From the NCBI GenBank assembly GCA_028023455.1, contig JAQFVV010006293.1:3421844-3485843 (forward strand): DNA of 64,000 bases. The letters are read 5' to 3'. The position numbers were made by a program, and so were the translations under genes. Position 1 is the stretch's first letter; the number at the start of each line of letters is the position of its first letter. Source of the stretch: Epiperipatus broadwayi. Its lineage: Eukaryota; Onychophora; Udeonychophora; Euonychophora; Peripatidae. This document shows positions 12,213-22,310 of the stretch, piece after piece. The notes under the pieces were generated by a model. That model was not told where the DNA came from and made no database searches. It was given only the letters and a program-made list of their open reading frames with translations.

Positions 12213-12407
12213 TATTTTATTTCCTTATTTTTTTTTTGCGCAAATTTTAAAGTAATTTTACGTTGGTGCTTTGCTTTTACACGATTTTTGAAAAATCACA
12301 GACCGCATCCCCCTTTTTCAATGTAAGTTACGTCTATTTTTGCGCGATTTCGTTTGCACGTGTTTTCTGAGGAACCTATATATCGCGTAAAACGAGACCC
12401 AGGTGTA

Positions 12408-12967
12408 TTTTTTATTAATCCTCAAATGAATTGAGTTCTGGCTCACACCTGGATTTGATTTGTTTTGGATTGTTTTCACTTAAAATATCTATCACAGAGA
12501 AAATATTTTTTGTTTTTTTCCTGTTTATTGCATATTTTGTGCTTTTATTTGAAGAACTTACTGCCATGAATACTTTTTTATTTGGAATTTATTATAGATT
12601 TGCATTTCTAGATACATTTTATTCATTATATATATATTTAAATAATTATATATTTTTGGTAAATAATTTTTATTGGAAAATATATTTTATTGATTTGATT
12701 TAATATATACTTGTAGCTTTAAATTCAAAAGTAGATGTGGATATTTTATTTTTATTCATATATTTTTGGCTTTTTATGAATAGACTAGACATAACATATT
12801 TTAAAATCACAATATTTATACTGAAATGATTTTTCTTTTAAGAAAAGTTTAAACGAATTTTCATTCTTTTGATTTTGATCAGGTGATGCAATGTATTTTT
12901 AGTAGTTGTATTACCATCACAATTTTCACAATGAAATGCTTCAAAATTTGAATAAATATTAGTATTT
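12408..12967. other. AT-rich spacer
   Basis: The 90-codon frame at 12431-12703 starts at a TTG and is hydrophobic low-complexity translation of AT-rich DNA; I do not accept it as a gene. Toward the right the minus strand fades into the decayed end of the zinc-finger fragment. Confidence 0.4.
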
Positions 12968-13288
12968 TCATAATGAGTTGGAATCAAAATCACAACTATC
13001 ATAGTGAAATTGTTTATTGCTCAAATAAGGTTGATTTGAATTTTCATTATTATGATTATTTATATGTATAGTTAAATTTTGTTCTAAGGATGTTTTGTAA
13101 TTACAGCCCTCACATTTAAACAGTTTATCATTTGAAATAAGATCATATAATGTTTTCTTTGAAATTACACTACTACAATGTTGATTATAATTAGTTTCTT
13201 CATGTATTAGTTTATGCTTATTTAAGAATATCGCTGATGAAGATTTATAGTTACAAAAGATACAAATGAATAGATTTGTTTGATACAT
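12968..13288 (-). pseudogene. C2H2 zinc-finger protein fragment (two intact fingers)
   Basis: Two perfect C-x2-C-x12-H-x3-H fingers are present: CIFCNYKSSSAIFLNKH.. (about residues 9-29) and CEGCNYKTSLEQNLTIH.. (about 59-79). Each is followed by a polar linker. A third begins HYDSCDFDSNSL and breaks at a stop. Upstream, in another frame, CDLCMFKTFSQY (around 13340) looks like half of a further finger, so a frameshift separates it from the open frame. Such proteins usually bind DNA in the nucleus. The fingers resemble the 'C-x-x-C-[ND]-Y-x-[ST]' type common in arthropods. The upstream side ends at 13365, where an LTR-like element begins. Either a broken gene or one exon of a larger one. Confidence 0.6.
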
Positions 13289-13364
13289 CCTTATATGGTA
13301 GTGGGCTTGTATTGAGAAAATGTTTTAAACATACACAAGTCACACTGTTAGAACTGCTATGTAT

Positions 13365-15000
13365 TGTAACAGTAGTTGGGTTCGAATACGGGTGCTAAAG
13401 TAAGTAAAGGATAATAATAATTATAAAGAGTGTTAATTGCGAGTGTTGTTATGAATTAAATAGGTAGATGCGGGAAAATTTATAAATAGTCATTCGAATC
13501 CTGTTACAAAAGAGTATGAATGGAATACATTAATCACTTAAAGGCATGAAAGTATGCATATATATATATATATTTGTTGTATGTGTTATTGTGATGTGTG
13601 TAGAATTACTAACATATTTATATATGAGGATATAGAGAAGTGATTATATGCAGAGTTGTGTTATTTTTTTATTTGTGTTATATATATATATTTTGTTGCT
13701 TATTAATGTCGTAAGCTATAGATTTAAATAATGTCAGTAGTAGTACATGTTTCTTAATGAAAACCCATTAAACATATAAAGCTGGAGAGTAATAAATAGA
13801 ATTGAAAGTTGTGCTGCGGGCGGTTTCAGTTAATGACTCTGTCCATTGGAATCCTAAGAACTGGGCAAGTTAGTATTTTAGAACAATGGAAGCTAAAAGC
13901 ATTCTTGAGATCTGGTCATCGGCGTATGAATAGATAAAAAGAAAGGTGAGGTGAAAGAGCGTTAAAGAAAAGAACAATTTTTTTTCCGTTGATTTAGTCG
14001 GTGATTCGAAAAGATACAGTAATAAGAAAGAAGCAGGAAAGTAAAACGTATTAACGTTATTAATTAATGAAAATTTATTAGTGTACTCCATCGAAATGCA
14101 GGGGTAAATATAATCGTACCGGTTCATTAGACTGGCTCAATAGACAGCTATTGTGGGACTCACCTGAATTTTATTTATGGAGGTTTGCCATTTATTCAAT
14201 CAAGTGTAATGGTCACGGAACTCTAAACAGCTAGAACCTCTCACAAGCAAGTTAAAAATTACCTATTTAACCTCTAAGATGGATTATTTTGTATAAAAAT
14301 ATTTCGGGGCCTGTCATCATCGTTCAGATCAACGACTCTTGCTAAAACCAGCATCCTTTCAAGACTGTAAGCTTACAGATCATTAGCCTTGACCATGTGA
14401 ACATTCGCTCTTAGCAGAGGTAACAACCTTTTCTCAATGAACATTTCAATGAACATTTAGTAATAAATTAAGAAACATGTGTTATTCCAATTTAAAGAAA
14501 GTAATTAATAATTTCTTAAATCATTTAATAAACAACTCTGACATGTAATTGCCCTCTTTTGTTAATATGTATATTAATCTTATATATATATATATGTGTA
14601 TCGGAATGAATTTGTATGCATAAGATATTGAGATGTATACGTGTATTAATAAAACTTAGAATTTAATTATTACTTGTGTATTATTTGCATTCTGGGATTC
14701 TGATAACTTCTGGGCTATCGTAATAGGGTTTGTAGGCAGATAGAAATTATAATGAGATATATATATATATGATGTCTCTTCATAAGATCACCTTAGCTTT
14801 TTCTCCCGATAGACATTGTTCCCCAGACCTTGAGATTGAGCTAGTCTGGATAAGATACCCAAAGAATGTCCACCAGAACCTTTTTTTTTGTTTTCGAGGG
14901 GTATAATTCTTAATAATTGATAAGACTGGCGCATGAGATGGGATTTAGCCCATGCTCATAAATATACCTACTCGAAGCTTAGGGTAATAACTTGTACACA
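13365..15000 (-). mobile_element. LTR-like element F, right end uncertain
   Basis: Starts TGTAACAGTAG followed by GGGTTCGAATACGGG, which is the reverse complement of the tail plan (palindrome then ACTGTTTCA) of the copies at 56044 and 59942, so the element is in minus orientation. A second, inverted ATTCGAATCCTGTTACA lies at about 13492-13508. The right boundary is not clear: composition stays mixed to about 15000, where CTTGTACA could be an end, but no matching target duplication was found. No coding content; the 85-codon frame at 13870-14127 starts at TTG and is not credible. Confidence 0.4.
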
Positions 15001-15290
15001 CTCAATTCTTAGAATAAGATTATGGGTAGAATATTAAAGTATTCTCAATCATTAATTCTTTATTATGTATTTTTGAGTTATCTTACAGGTTTTTTGTAAA
15101 ATATTTTTATTAATATGCTGGTTTAAGTGAATTAAAATATTTATTTTATTATTTGATGCAAAAATCACAGTAATCACATTTTAAAAATTCTGTTAATCAC
15201 ATTACTTCTAATAAATATAAAAGAATTGCCATGGATGTCATTATCAAATGTTTGTTTAAGTATGAATTTAAACTTATACTGGGGATGCTG

Positions 15291-15303
15291 AAGATTTCTA
15301 TAA
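15291..15303 (+). repeat. Target-site duplication of the SINE, left copy
   Basis: AAGATTTCTATAA, identical over 13 bases to 15412-15424. The length fits target-primed reverse transcription. Confidence 0.85.
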
Positions 15304-15411
15304 TTTTTTTTTTCTTATGTGTCATAGCATCAGCCGGGAAGCGAACCCGCTATCCCGGAACAACTGCTTATAAAGCAGCCATCGCTGACCTCTCGACCAC
15401 CAATGCTTGAC
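15304..15411 (-). mobile_element. Short tRNA-derived SINE (retroposed tRNA-like)
   Basis: The minus-strand transcript is a tRNA-like unit, 13 further bases (TATGACACATAAG) and about ten A residues, all between 13-bp direct repeats. The A-tail and the long target duplication show that it arrived by LINE-style retroposition and is not a resident tRNA gene. Internal promoter boxes remain: box A TGGTCGAGAGG fits TRGYNNARNGG exactly, and box B GGTTCGCTTCC is one change from the consensus. Confidence 0.75.
15327..15406 (-). tRNA. tRNA-like cloverleaf inside the SINE (apparent UAU anticodon)
   Basis: By eye the acceptor stem is GCATTGG with CTGATGC (seven pairs, two of them G-T). The anticodon arm is GCTGC-TTTATAA-GCAGT, which places TAT at positions 34-36. 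The T arm is GCGGG-TTCGCTT-CCCGG with the outer pair mismatched, and the variable region is about 12 bases. A UAU anticodon would mean Ile, but the body does not look like an ordinary tRNA-Ile. I treat it as the head of a SINE or a tRNA pseudogene; a covariance-model scan would settle it. Confidence 0.5.
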
Positions 15412-15424
15412 AAGATTTCTATAA
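15412..15424 (+). repeat. Target-site duplication of the SINE, right copy
   Basis: Perfect second copy of AAGATTTCTATAA. Confidence 0.85.
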
Positions 15425-17212
15425 ATTTTATTATAATATTTTATTTAAAAAACAAAAGATATTCTAATAGTTCTTATGAATGGATCTAATCATATTTTTT
15501 CTCATTAATGATGCATATATTTATTTATATATATATAGATGATTAGTAATTATCAATATATTTATCTGAAAGTGTCATAGTTGTGAGTGCAGAAAATTTG
15601 ATACTTATAAATCAAATTGTAATAATCATGTATATTTGTGTAAATTTTATGAGTTGTATTGGCTGAGAGTTAATTTAAATTTCTAATGCTATAAAATTGA
15701 AAGGATAGAATAAATTATGTTTAAAGGGGGCAAGCAATATCAAATTATCAATAGATCAAATATTAGTACTTAATCAATGTACTCTGTTGCCTAGTTAACT
15801 CAGTCTGATTCTTGCAAAGAACTTAAAATACAAGTATATGAGGTACACATAATTTGTTGTTTGCATTTTGTTATATTTTATAATGTAGCCTTTTAAATCA
15901 TGTTAAATTTTTCTGCTTCCATTATTAATGTTGGGTGTGGATCTGAAAGTTCATTAGTGCTTTACAATTATCATATAGTAAAAATCTTAAAATTTTTTAG
16001 TTAAATATTTTATCCCAAAGTGTCAGCTTTTATCTTAAATTCATATTTTATTGTATGGTATCACGAATATTTAATTTTTGATAGTTTTATTAAACGTTAA
16101 AAAGGGTGGGGAAAACATTTTGCTTTAATATATAAAACCAAATCGATATTACCTTAAGAAATATTAAAAATATTAAAAGAAATTGGGGATGGGTGGTGGT
16201 GTATACTTTGTTTTTATAATTTTTCACATGAAATAAATTTCATTTACACTTTATTACTATTATTTATGGATTGCAAGTTCTTAAATTATAATGTAATAAA
16301 AATATTGATTCTTCTGTAATTTTTATCCCTAAATAGCTTCATCTTAAAATCAAGTTTACATTAGCATTTAATTATATGGCATTATGAATATCTAATTTTT
16401 ATAGACTGTAAAAAGAAGATTGGGGGGTGGGGGGGAGATATACAGTATATATAAAATTAAGAGAGATTCTAGTAAAAAAAATATATTTATTGGTATTTAT
16501 TTTTTCCCATGCATGAAATGAATTTCATTTATATATGGACTTTCTAGCTAAGTGAGAAACATTTACAAATGGGTGTTTAAATTAATATTTTAATTATACT
16601 TTGTTTTAATTATATGTTTCATTAAATATTACTATAAATGTCTAGGCATTTTTTTTTTGTTGACTGTAGTCGTTTGAAGTTTATTGTGAGAACAGCTGCC
16701 ATCAGTCTCTTCTGTCCCCCCCCCCCCAATACACATTTTATTATCTACTTTTGACTCCAAGCTAAGCTACGATTGACAAAGATTGACAAATTGCTAGATC
16801 TCCTTCAAAAGTTTTTTTTTTGTTGTATTTTATAGTTTGAATTTATCTAAGACAACATATATTGCAGCTGTTGAGTTTCATTTCATAGTTTCAAAGTACC
16901 ATGCACACAAGATTTGTTAATTGGCAAAGATTTGAATTAATGAAAAAATTTGAGATTTTTAATGTTTATTGTCTATTAAAAAATTATATTGTTTTTGTTT
17001 TTCAATAGTTTTATAATTTCTCCTTTGATATTGTCAATACATTTAATAGATTATTTTGTATATGTAAAATGAACTTTAATTTTAAGTGGATTTTATTGTA
17101 ATCTTTTTATGTTATTTTTTAAAAATTGATATTATAAGATTTGAAATCAATTAATATATCATCAGCATATGATATATGTGGTCTTATTTGTGATTCAATG
17201 ATTGGTCTATAT
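15425..17212. other. AT-rich spacer with a C12 run
   Basis: No coding or RNA feature. It contains a run of twelve C at 16716-16727 and several G-rich patches (for example GGGGATGGGTGGTGG near 16186). Confidence 0.4.
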
Positions 17213-17441
17213 TGTAACGGTCAGGTTTGTATATTTGCTCAACAGACCAAGAGTCCAAGCCAGAGTAACAAAAGCTGACTAAGTCGGGATAGTAATATCC
17301 TATGTCTGATCATACCCCAATTCTCTTACTCTTGCTTCCAAGTCAACCCATTGAGAATGACATGCCTGAGGTTATACTCGATATCTCTTTATTATTCACT
17401 TTATTCACGTTCCAGCAATAGCAAAGAAGTAAAACATGAGA

Positions 17442-17453
17442 CCCCCCCCCCCC
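17442..17453 (+). repeat. Poly-C run (C12)
   Basis: Twelve consecutive C residues, inside LTR G. Confidence 0.9.
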
Positions 17454-17577
17454 AACACATGATATATAACTTAATTAGTGATTCATAAAGTAATGAGCAA
17501 GAATGAAGACAGAGAGATTTATATTTCATAAATTTAATGTAACAATTAATAAGCTATAAGTAAAGTAAATTATGTAC

Positions 17578-17777
17578 CTATTGCTCACACACAGGTGAGT
17601 GAATATTCAGGGTTATAAAGACTAGAATAAAGCAAATTATATAGTGCTCACATGCAGGTGAGTGAATACTGAAGGTTTACAAAGAATATAACGTAAATTA
17701 TATATTGCTCACACACAGCAAGTGAATACTTAGGTTCACAAAGAATATTAATGAATAGTCAGTAAATGATAACGCAA
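17578..17777 (+). repeat. Minisatellite of LTR G, left part
   Basis: About three units of 60-70 bases around TGCTCACACACAGGTGAGTG, AATACT and a TACAAAGAAT core. The array resumes at 21148 after the two insertions. Confidence 0.8.
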
Positions 17778-18231
17778 GGTGCAAATTTAGTACGCGATCT
17801 CCACCATTTTGAATTTCAAAATCGACCAAAAACATCGTCTGACACATTTAAGTGATAAAAAAGTACGCGAAAACGCAAAAATCTTACAAAATAGATATGA
17901 GATAGCATATTAAAAAAAAAGTAAGGCCAACACATGAAAAATCGAAGGTATATATATATAAAAGTCAAACTAAAACTTAATTCATTTTACAATTGTATTT
18001 TTTCTTACCAGAAGATATTTTCTTTGTTTGCAAAATTTCAGATTTTGTATCTCATTTTGATTTTATAAATCAAATAATTTGTATATAGAGACAGCAAGAT
18101 TACAAATAGAATAGTTTTAAACCTTAATCAATAAATGTTAGCCATCTTTCAGTTAATTTAATACATATTTCTTAGAATCTAAACAATATGCTTTGATATG
18201 ATGGGAAGGGATCGCGTACTAAATTTGCACC
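17778..18231 (+). mobile_element. 454-bp MITE with 22-bp perfect TIRs and 8-bp target duplication
   Basis: Both ends carry the same 22-base inverted repeat beginning GGTGCAAATTTAGTACGCG. TAACGCAA flanks it on both sides (17770-17777 and 18232-18239). The interior is AT-rich with no ORF. Excision in silico restores the minisatellite unit, which is intact at about 21218-21250. Eight-base duplications occur in hAT, P, Merlin and a few other superfamilies. The GGTGC terminus is not the CAGGG of typical hATs, so the superfamily is open. Confidence 0.85.
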
Positions 18232-18250
18232 TAACGCAAATTACATATAT

Positions 18251-21147
18251 TGAAGCAGATGATCTGATGCTCAGATCCTGCTTTACAGACCACATCCAAT
18301 CTACCACCTAACTGTATTCAAACCCGCCTTTACGCACGTGTATACATAGCTAATAATATATATATATATATTTCTTTTGGTTAGTATTATAACATAAATC
18401 ACATTAACACGTATGTATTTTAATTTAAAAATATTTTATTTAATAATATTCTCATGTATATATGGGTGTAAATAATAAATATCTATATATTTCAGTGTAG
18501 GAGATTGCGAATAAATTAATAGTTATATTATATATATAAGGTATTATATATGAAACTTATTTTTTCATATATAATTTTGTAGCCAGAAATGATGCAATCT
18601 TGTTAAGAAGTCTCTCGAAAAACAATTACCCGGAAGATCCCTTAGATTAAAGTAAAAGATTAAGAATTGGTAATAATAAAATAAACCCATTAGTGGAAAT
18701 TGTCCATGCTAGCTTGTTTTAAAATCATAAGATATATTTTAAAACAATCGTTCGAGTAACTGATAACAAACTTGCATTGTTTCAAACATCTTACTAGATA
18801 AGAGTATCCGGTCAAACTATTCCAAATGAAACTTAAGTGCTTAAACCGCTCAGGTCCAGCAGTAGTTGCTAAGTTACAGCTTCAAAATAAAAGTATATAT
18901 ACTGCTGGATTTGATTCCACAAGGGAGGAGACCATTAAATAACTATGTTGCTATACATATTCTACTCCAGTTTTGATTCTCACTCAATGTGTCGTGAGTA
19001 GGGGAAATTTTGCCTTTTCCCTCTGTTCTAAATATGCTGTTTCCATGAACGAAGCTCTGCATCCCGTACCAATGAACTTTATGTATTTTTCCAGTGAAAA
19101 TGAAATGCTAATTCTCAAATAATAATGCTACCCTAGATCTAGTGAAACAATACCGATGGACTGACTCCTAGTGAAATCGCTCTTCTAAATAAGCAAGGTA
19201 AAAGAACTTTGACCGCTTGCAATTCTTAAATCCTGCCTTCTGTGTAATATTTATATTTTAATCACCTATTTTAAATGTCTTCAAAATATGTATTCATATA
19301 ACTCTATATAACTAATCTATATTAAGCCTCCTATAAAATGCTTTTCCTTTTCTCTTATTTCCAAGCGGCAAATAATTTTCATTAAGATTTATGTATTTAT
19401 ATTTTAAAATAAATGCCAATAATATTCTAAAATCGCAAGCATATAATTCATTTTCGTTTCCCCACCCATCATTTACCGGGTAAATAATTTATAATTTGAT
19501 CAAAACAAGTTTTATTCGACTTGCCCAGCTGCTCGCGATTTTAGATAAATAAACTAATTATATTTTTATGTTTACTGTAGAAAAACAGATTGTCATCTGT
19601 TTTTTTTCACATTTTCCTTCCTAAATAATGCGCTATCTTTTATTCTTAAATTATATTATATATGTAAAACCCATCTTAGCTATTACCACCACCCACTTAT
19701 TTTGTAATAATTTATATATTTTCACAAGGGCATTGATTAACCAAAATTGAGATTTATTAAATGTATGGGAAGTAATGAATAATATTAAGTAACATAGTGT
19801 AAAGGGGGAGGGGGATCTTAAGATCTTAGTTTTATATTTAAGTATAATTATTATCCATGTTTGCTTAATGAAGCCATATCATTACGCCGAATATTTCATA
19901 ATTTATGGGCAATAAATATGTTTTGATAATCTTTAATCTTTAGAATTATGTTTATATTATATTATTAAGCGTTATGTGCATAAAGGCCATTTCGTTATAT
20001 ATATATGTTCGTGTTTCTCACATGGAGGCATTCGCTCAGTCGAGCCCATCGTCGTTCTCAATGTCCTTAAACCAGGCTGTAAAACCACCCTGGGGACATC
20101 CTTGGTCTTATGTGCATGCTTTATACGGGGATCGCTCTGGAAAATCCAGCCCGATAATGACATAGCCGACCGTCATTCGTCTCAATACTGACCCTGCCTA
20201 TTGCAGAGGAAATTGGTCAACTTCGTTCTTAAATTTCATGAAGCACACTCCAGGATCCATAATTGGACCAACCCAATCAGCCGCCATGCACGCACCGCCT
20301 TTCAGTGTCTTATTAGTCGGCCAGAAATAGGCATAAGCTGTAATGAGATGATTTCTTTAAACAGACATATTTCCATTAGTTTAATATACATATTAATGTG
20401 ATATATTTAGTATCATTTATATAATTATTCATTATCCATCCTGCACATTAATTGTCTATAACTCCAATTAATAATAATATTGAATGTAACCAAATATAAT
20501 ATATGCTTGTAAAATTATTATCGTTTTCAATTAAGTAAATGCTCTTTTCGTCTCTAGGGGTGTAATAGTATTCCAGTAATGTATTCCAATAGCGCTAGTT
20601 CATTAAATCACACATATATATTATTGGCATAGCCGCAAATCTTATATTATCGTTAAATATGAATCAAACACATATATATAATACTTACGAGGCTCATGTC
20701 AGGTAAATAACCCGACATAATTTTGTTATTAATAAATCTTAAATATATATATCAAACTCGAACCATTGCTTTCTTTTCGTTAAATTAATATATTAAGTTA
20801 TTACTTAAGCTCAATTATGACTAGATGATCTCCGCTCAATACATAATTAATATGCTAGGTCACGAGCCTTCATTGCTCATAAAATATAGCTAGTTATTAA
20901 GTTAATCTATCATATAAGTTTAGCCTAGAGTCTTTTTGTGTCTCCAATGACCGATGCCGGCGGTGAGAAGTAAATTAAGTCGATGTCATCGGGATTGTTG
21001 TTCATAATGTTATAGATCTGGGAAATAGGCAAATAGGGCAGAATTCATGAGTGTTCCTGACCTGTGTATCTTGCGACGATTGGATTCGAGGTACTTTTGC
21101 CTAGATGCTAGATCTTGTTACGTGAACATACAAATCCGACCAGCACA
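18251..21147 (-). mobile_element. Solo LTR-like element E with ATAT target duplication
   Basis: In minus orientation it runs from TGTGCTGGTCGG (right edge) to a palindrome-bearing tail ending ATCTGCTTCA (left edge). ATAT lies on both sides (18247-18250, 21148-21151). Its first 250 bases align with those of the elements at 40581 and 48644: GCAAAAGTACC, AAGATACACAGGTCAGGA, CATGAATTCTG, CCTATTTGC. The less AT-rich middle (about 20000-20340) produces overlapping short frames on both strands that I do not accept as genes. Removing E and one ATAT restores a continuous minisatellite unit. Confidence 0.8.
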
Positions 21148-21151
21148 ATAT

Positions 21152-21362
21152 ACTGCTCACACACAGGTGAGTGAATACTTAGATTTATAAAGAATTTTAA
21201 TGAATAGTCAGTAAATGATAACGCAAATTATATATATACTGCTCACGCACAGGTGAGTGAATACTTAGATTTACAAAATGTTTAATGTGATTATCAATAA
21301 ACAATAAACGAAATCAATTATATTTGTTCACGCGCAGGTGATTGAAATTTAGGGTTGCAAAA
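21152..21362 (+). repeat. Minisatellite of LTR G, right part
   Basis: About three more units (CTGCTCACGCACAGGTGAGTG and variants). One unit holds the sequence that was the target of both nested insertions and acts as an internal empty-site control. Confidence 0.8.
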
Positions 21363-21664
21363 TATCTAAATAGATTATGAGTTGCAGAGCTGACAATATG
21401 CTTATACCATCTTTTATGTCCTAACCTATGCCATGATCTACATCGTGAGTGGTCAATTATTGGCAACAGCTTGGGATTATATTACTATTTTTACTAAGTT
21501 TAAACATAACTTATAATGATATGTGCGTGATATTATATATAATTACTACACAGACAATCGTACTAACTCAGATTCTGAATCGGATCAAAGTCTATGTTAA
21601 TCTCTATGGGAGGTTGAACTGATGTTGGGCAGAGAAATGTCAGATTCTAGGGCGTTACAAACTG

Positions 21665-21674
21665 TGGTATCAGA
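21665..21674 (+). promoter_or_regulatory. Primer-binding-site-like motif
   Basis: TGGTATCAGA lies five bases after the GGGCGTTACA end of LTR G. A PBS beginning TGG right after an LTR is the usual site for tRNA-primed minus-strand synthesis, and TGGTATCAGA is used by many retrotransposons primed by initiator tRNA-Met. I cannot check it against this organism's tRNAs. Confidence 0.4.
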
Positions 21675-22150
21675 ATATATGCGTCTCGAATGTGTTCTTA
21701 ATTGAGATTCATTACCTATTATTCAGTTCCCCAAACTGTGCTACTTGCTATAATATGAAGAGGCCCTTTTATTCAAGTGAACGGAACAGCGGCTTAACGA
21801 GCCCTTGGAGCACTTTGGTTCCTTCAAATACAAATAAATGTCACACTTTCGAGGTGTGACTTGACTTGGAAACGATCCTGATGTAGGCCATTTTAGGTAT
21901 AGCAAGAAGTTATGCATATTTATGCTAACTAGCAACACATTCGCTACGCTAATTTAATATTTTCCTAAATTAATTATGCCAAATCTTAGCTTCTATCAGT
22001 GCCACTACCTATGGTCAGTTCATAAATAGTATTAGTTAGTCACACTATAAAGGCAATAATAAGAATCTGATTTAATGATATCTGTATAGCTTAATCTCAT
22101 GAAGGATTTACTAATATTTAAAATATTACTTATATGCTGTATAGAATTAT

Positions 22151-22310
22151 TGATTTTTAACTAACTTAAGCAGAATATTGATTCTTAAATAAGTTAGGCA
22201 AAATATTCACTTTTAAACAACTTACACAAAATATTCATTTTTAAATAACTTATGCAAAATATTCATTTTTAAATAACCTACGCAAAATATTCATTTTTAA
22301 ATAACTTATT
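22151..22310 (+). repeat. 28-bp minisatellite, about five units
   Basis: The unit has CAAAATATTCATTTTTAAA and TAACTTA; the right-hand units are nearly identical and the left ones more diverged. Confidence 0.85.

Larger units (their letters stand above)
9159..12405 (+). mobile_element. Tigger/pogo-type DNA transposon A, interrupted
   Basis: Terminal inverted repeats start CACCTGGGTCTC at the left and end GAGACCCAGGTG at the right, both flanked by TA, the target duplication of Tc1/mariner/pogo elements. The right terminal 200 bases match, in inverted orientation, the left end of the element at 33013, and the left end matches that element's right end, so the two are family members. The interior keeps only a C-terminal transposase fragment. 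It is split by a 2.1-kb LTR-like element. Removing that element and one TATT copy restores the join seen intact in the paralogue. Confidence 0.8.
17213..21659 (+). mobile_element. LTR G with two nested insertions
   Basis: Starts TGTAACGGTCAGG and ends GGGCGTTACA, so the termini form a 7-base inverted repeat TGTAACG/CGTTACA, typical of Ty3-type LTRs. The host unit is about 1.08 kb once the 454-bp MITE and the 2.9-kb element are removed with one copy of each target duplication. It contains a minisatellite. Just after the end lies a primer-binding-site-like TGGTATCAGA, so this may be the 5' LTR of a truncated element. A matching flank duplication was not found (left flank ATAT, right flank AACT). 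Its start resembles the 2-3 kb family but its end does not, so it may be a separate family. Confidence 0.65.

Noticed and set aside
12431-12703. 90-codon plus-strand frame
   Set aside because: F/L/I/Y-rich translation of AT-rich DNA with no domain; starts at a TTG next to the Tigger element.
19972-20401. Overlapping frames on both strands
   Set aside because: They lie over the less AT-rich middle of LTR-like element E; mirror frames on opposite strands reflect composition, not genes.
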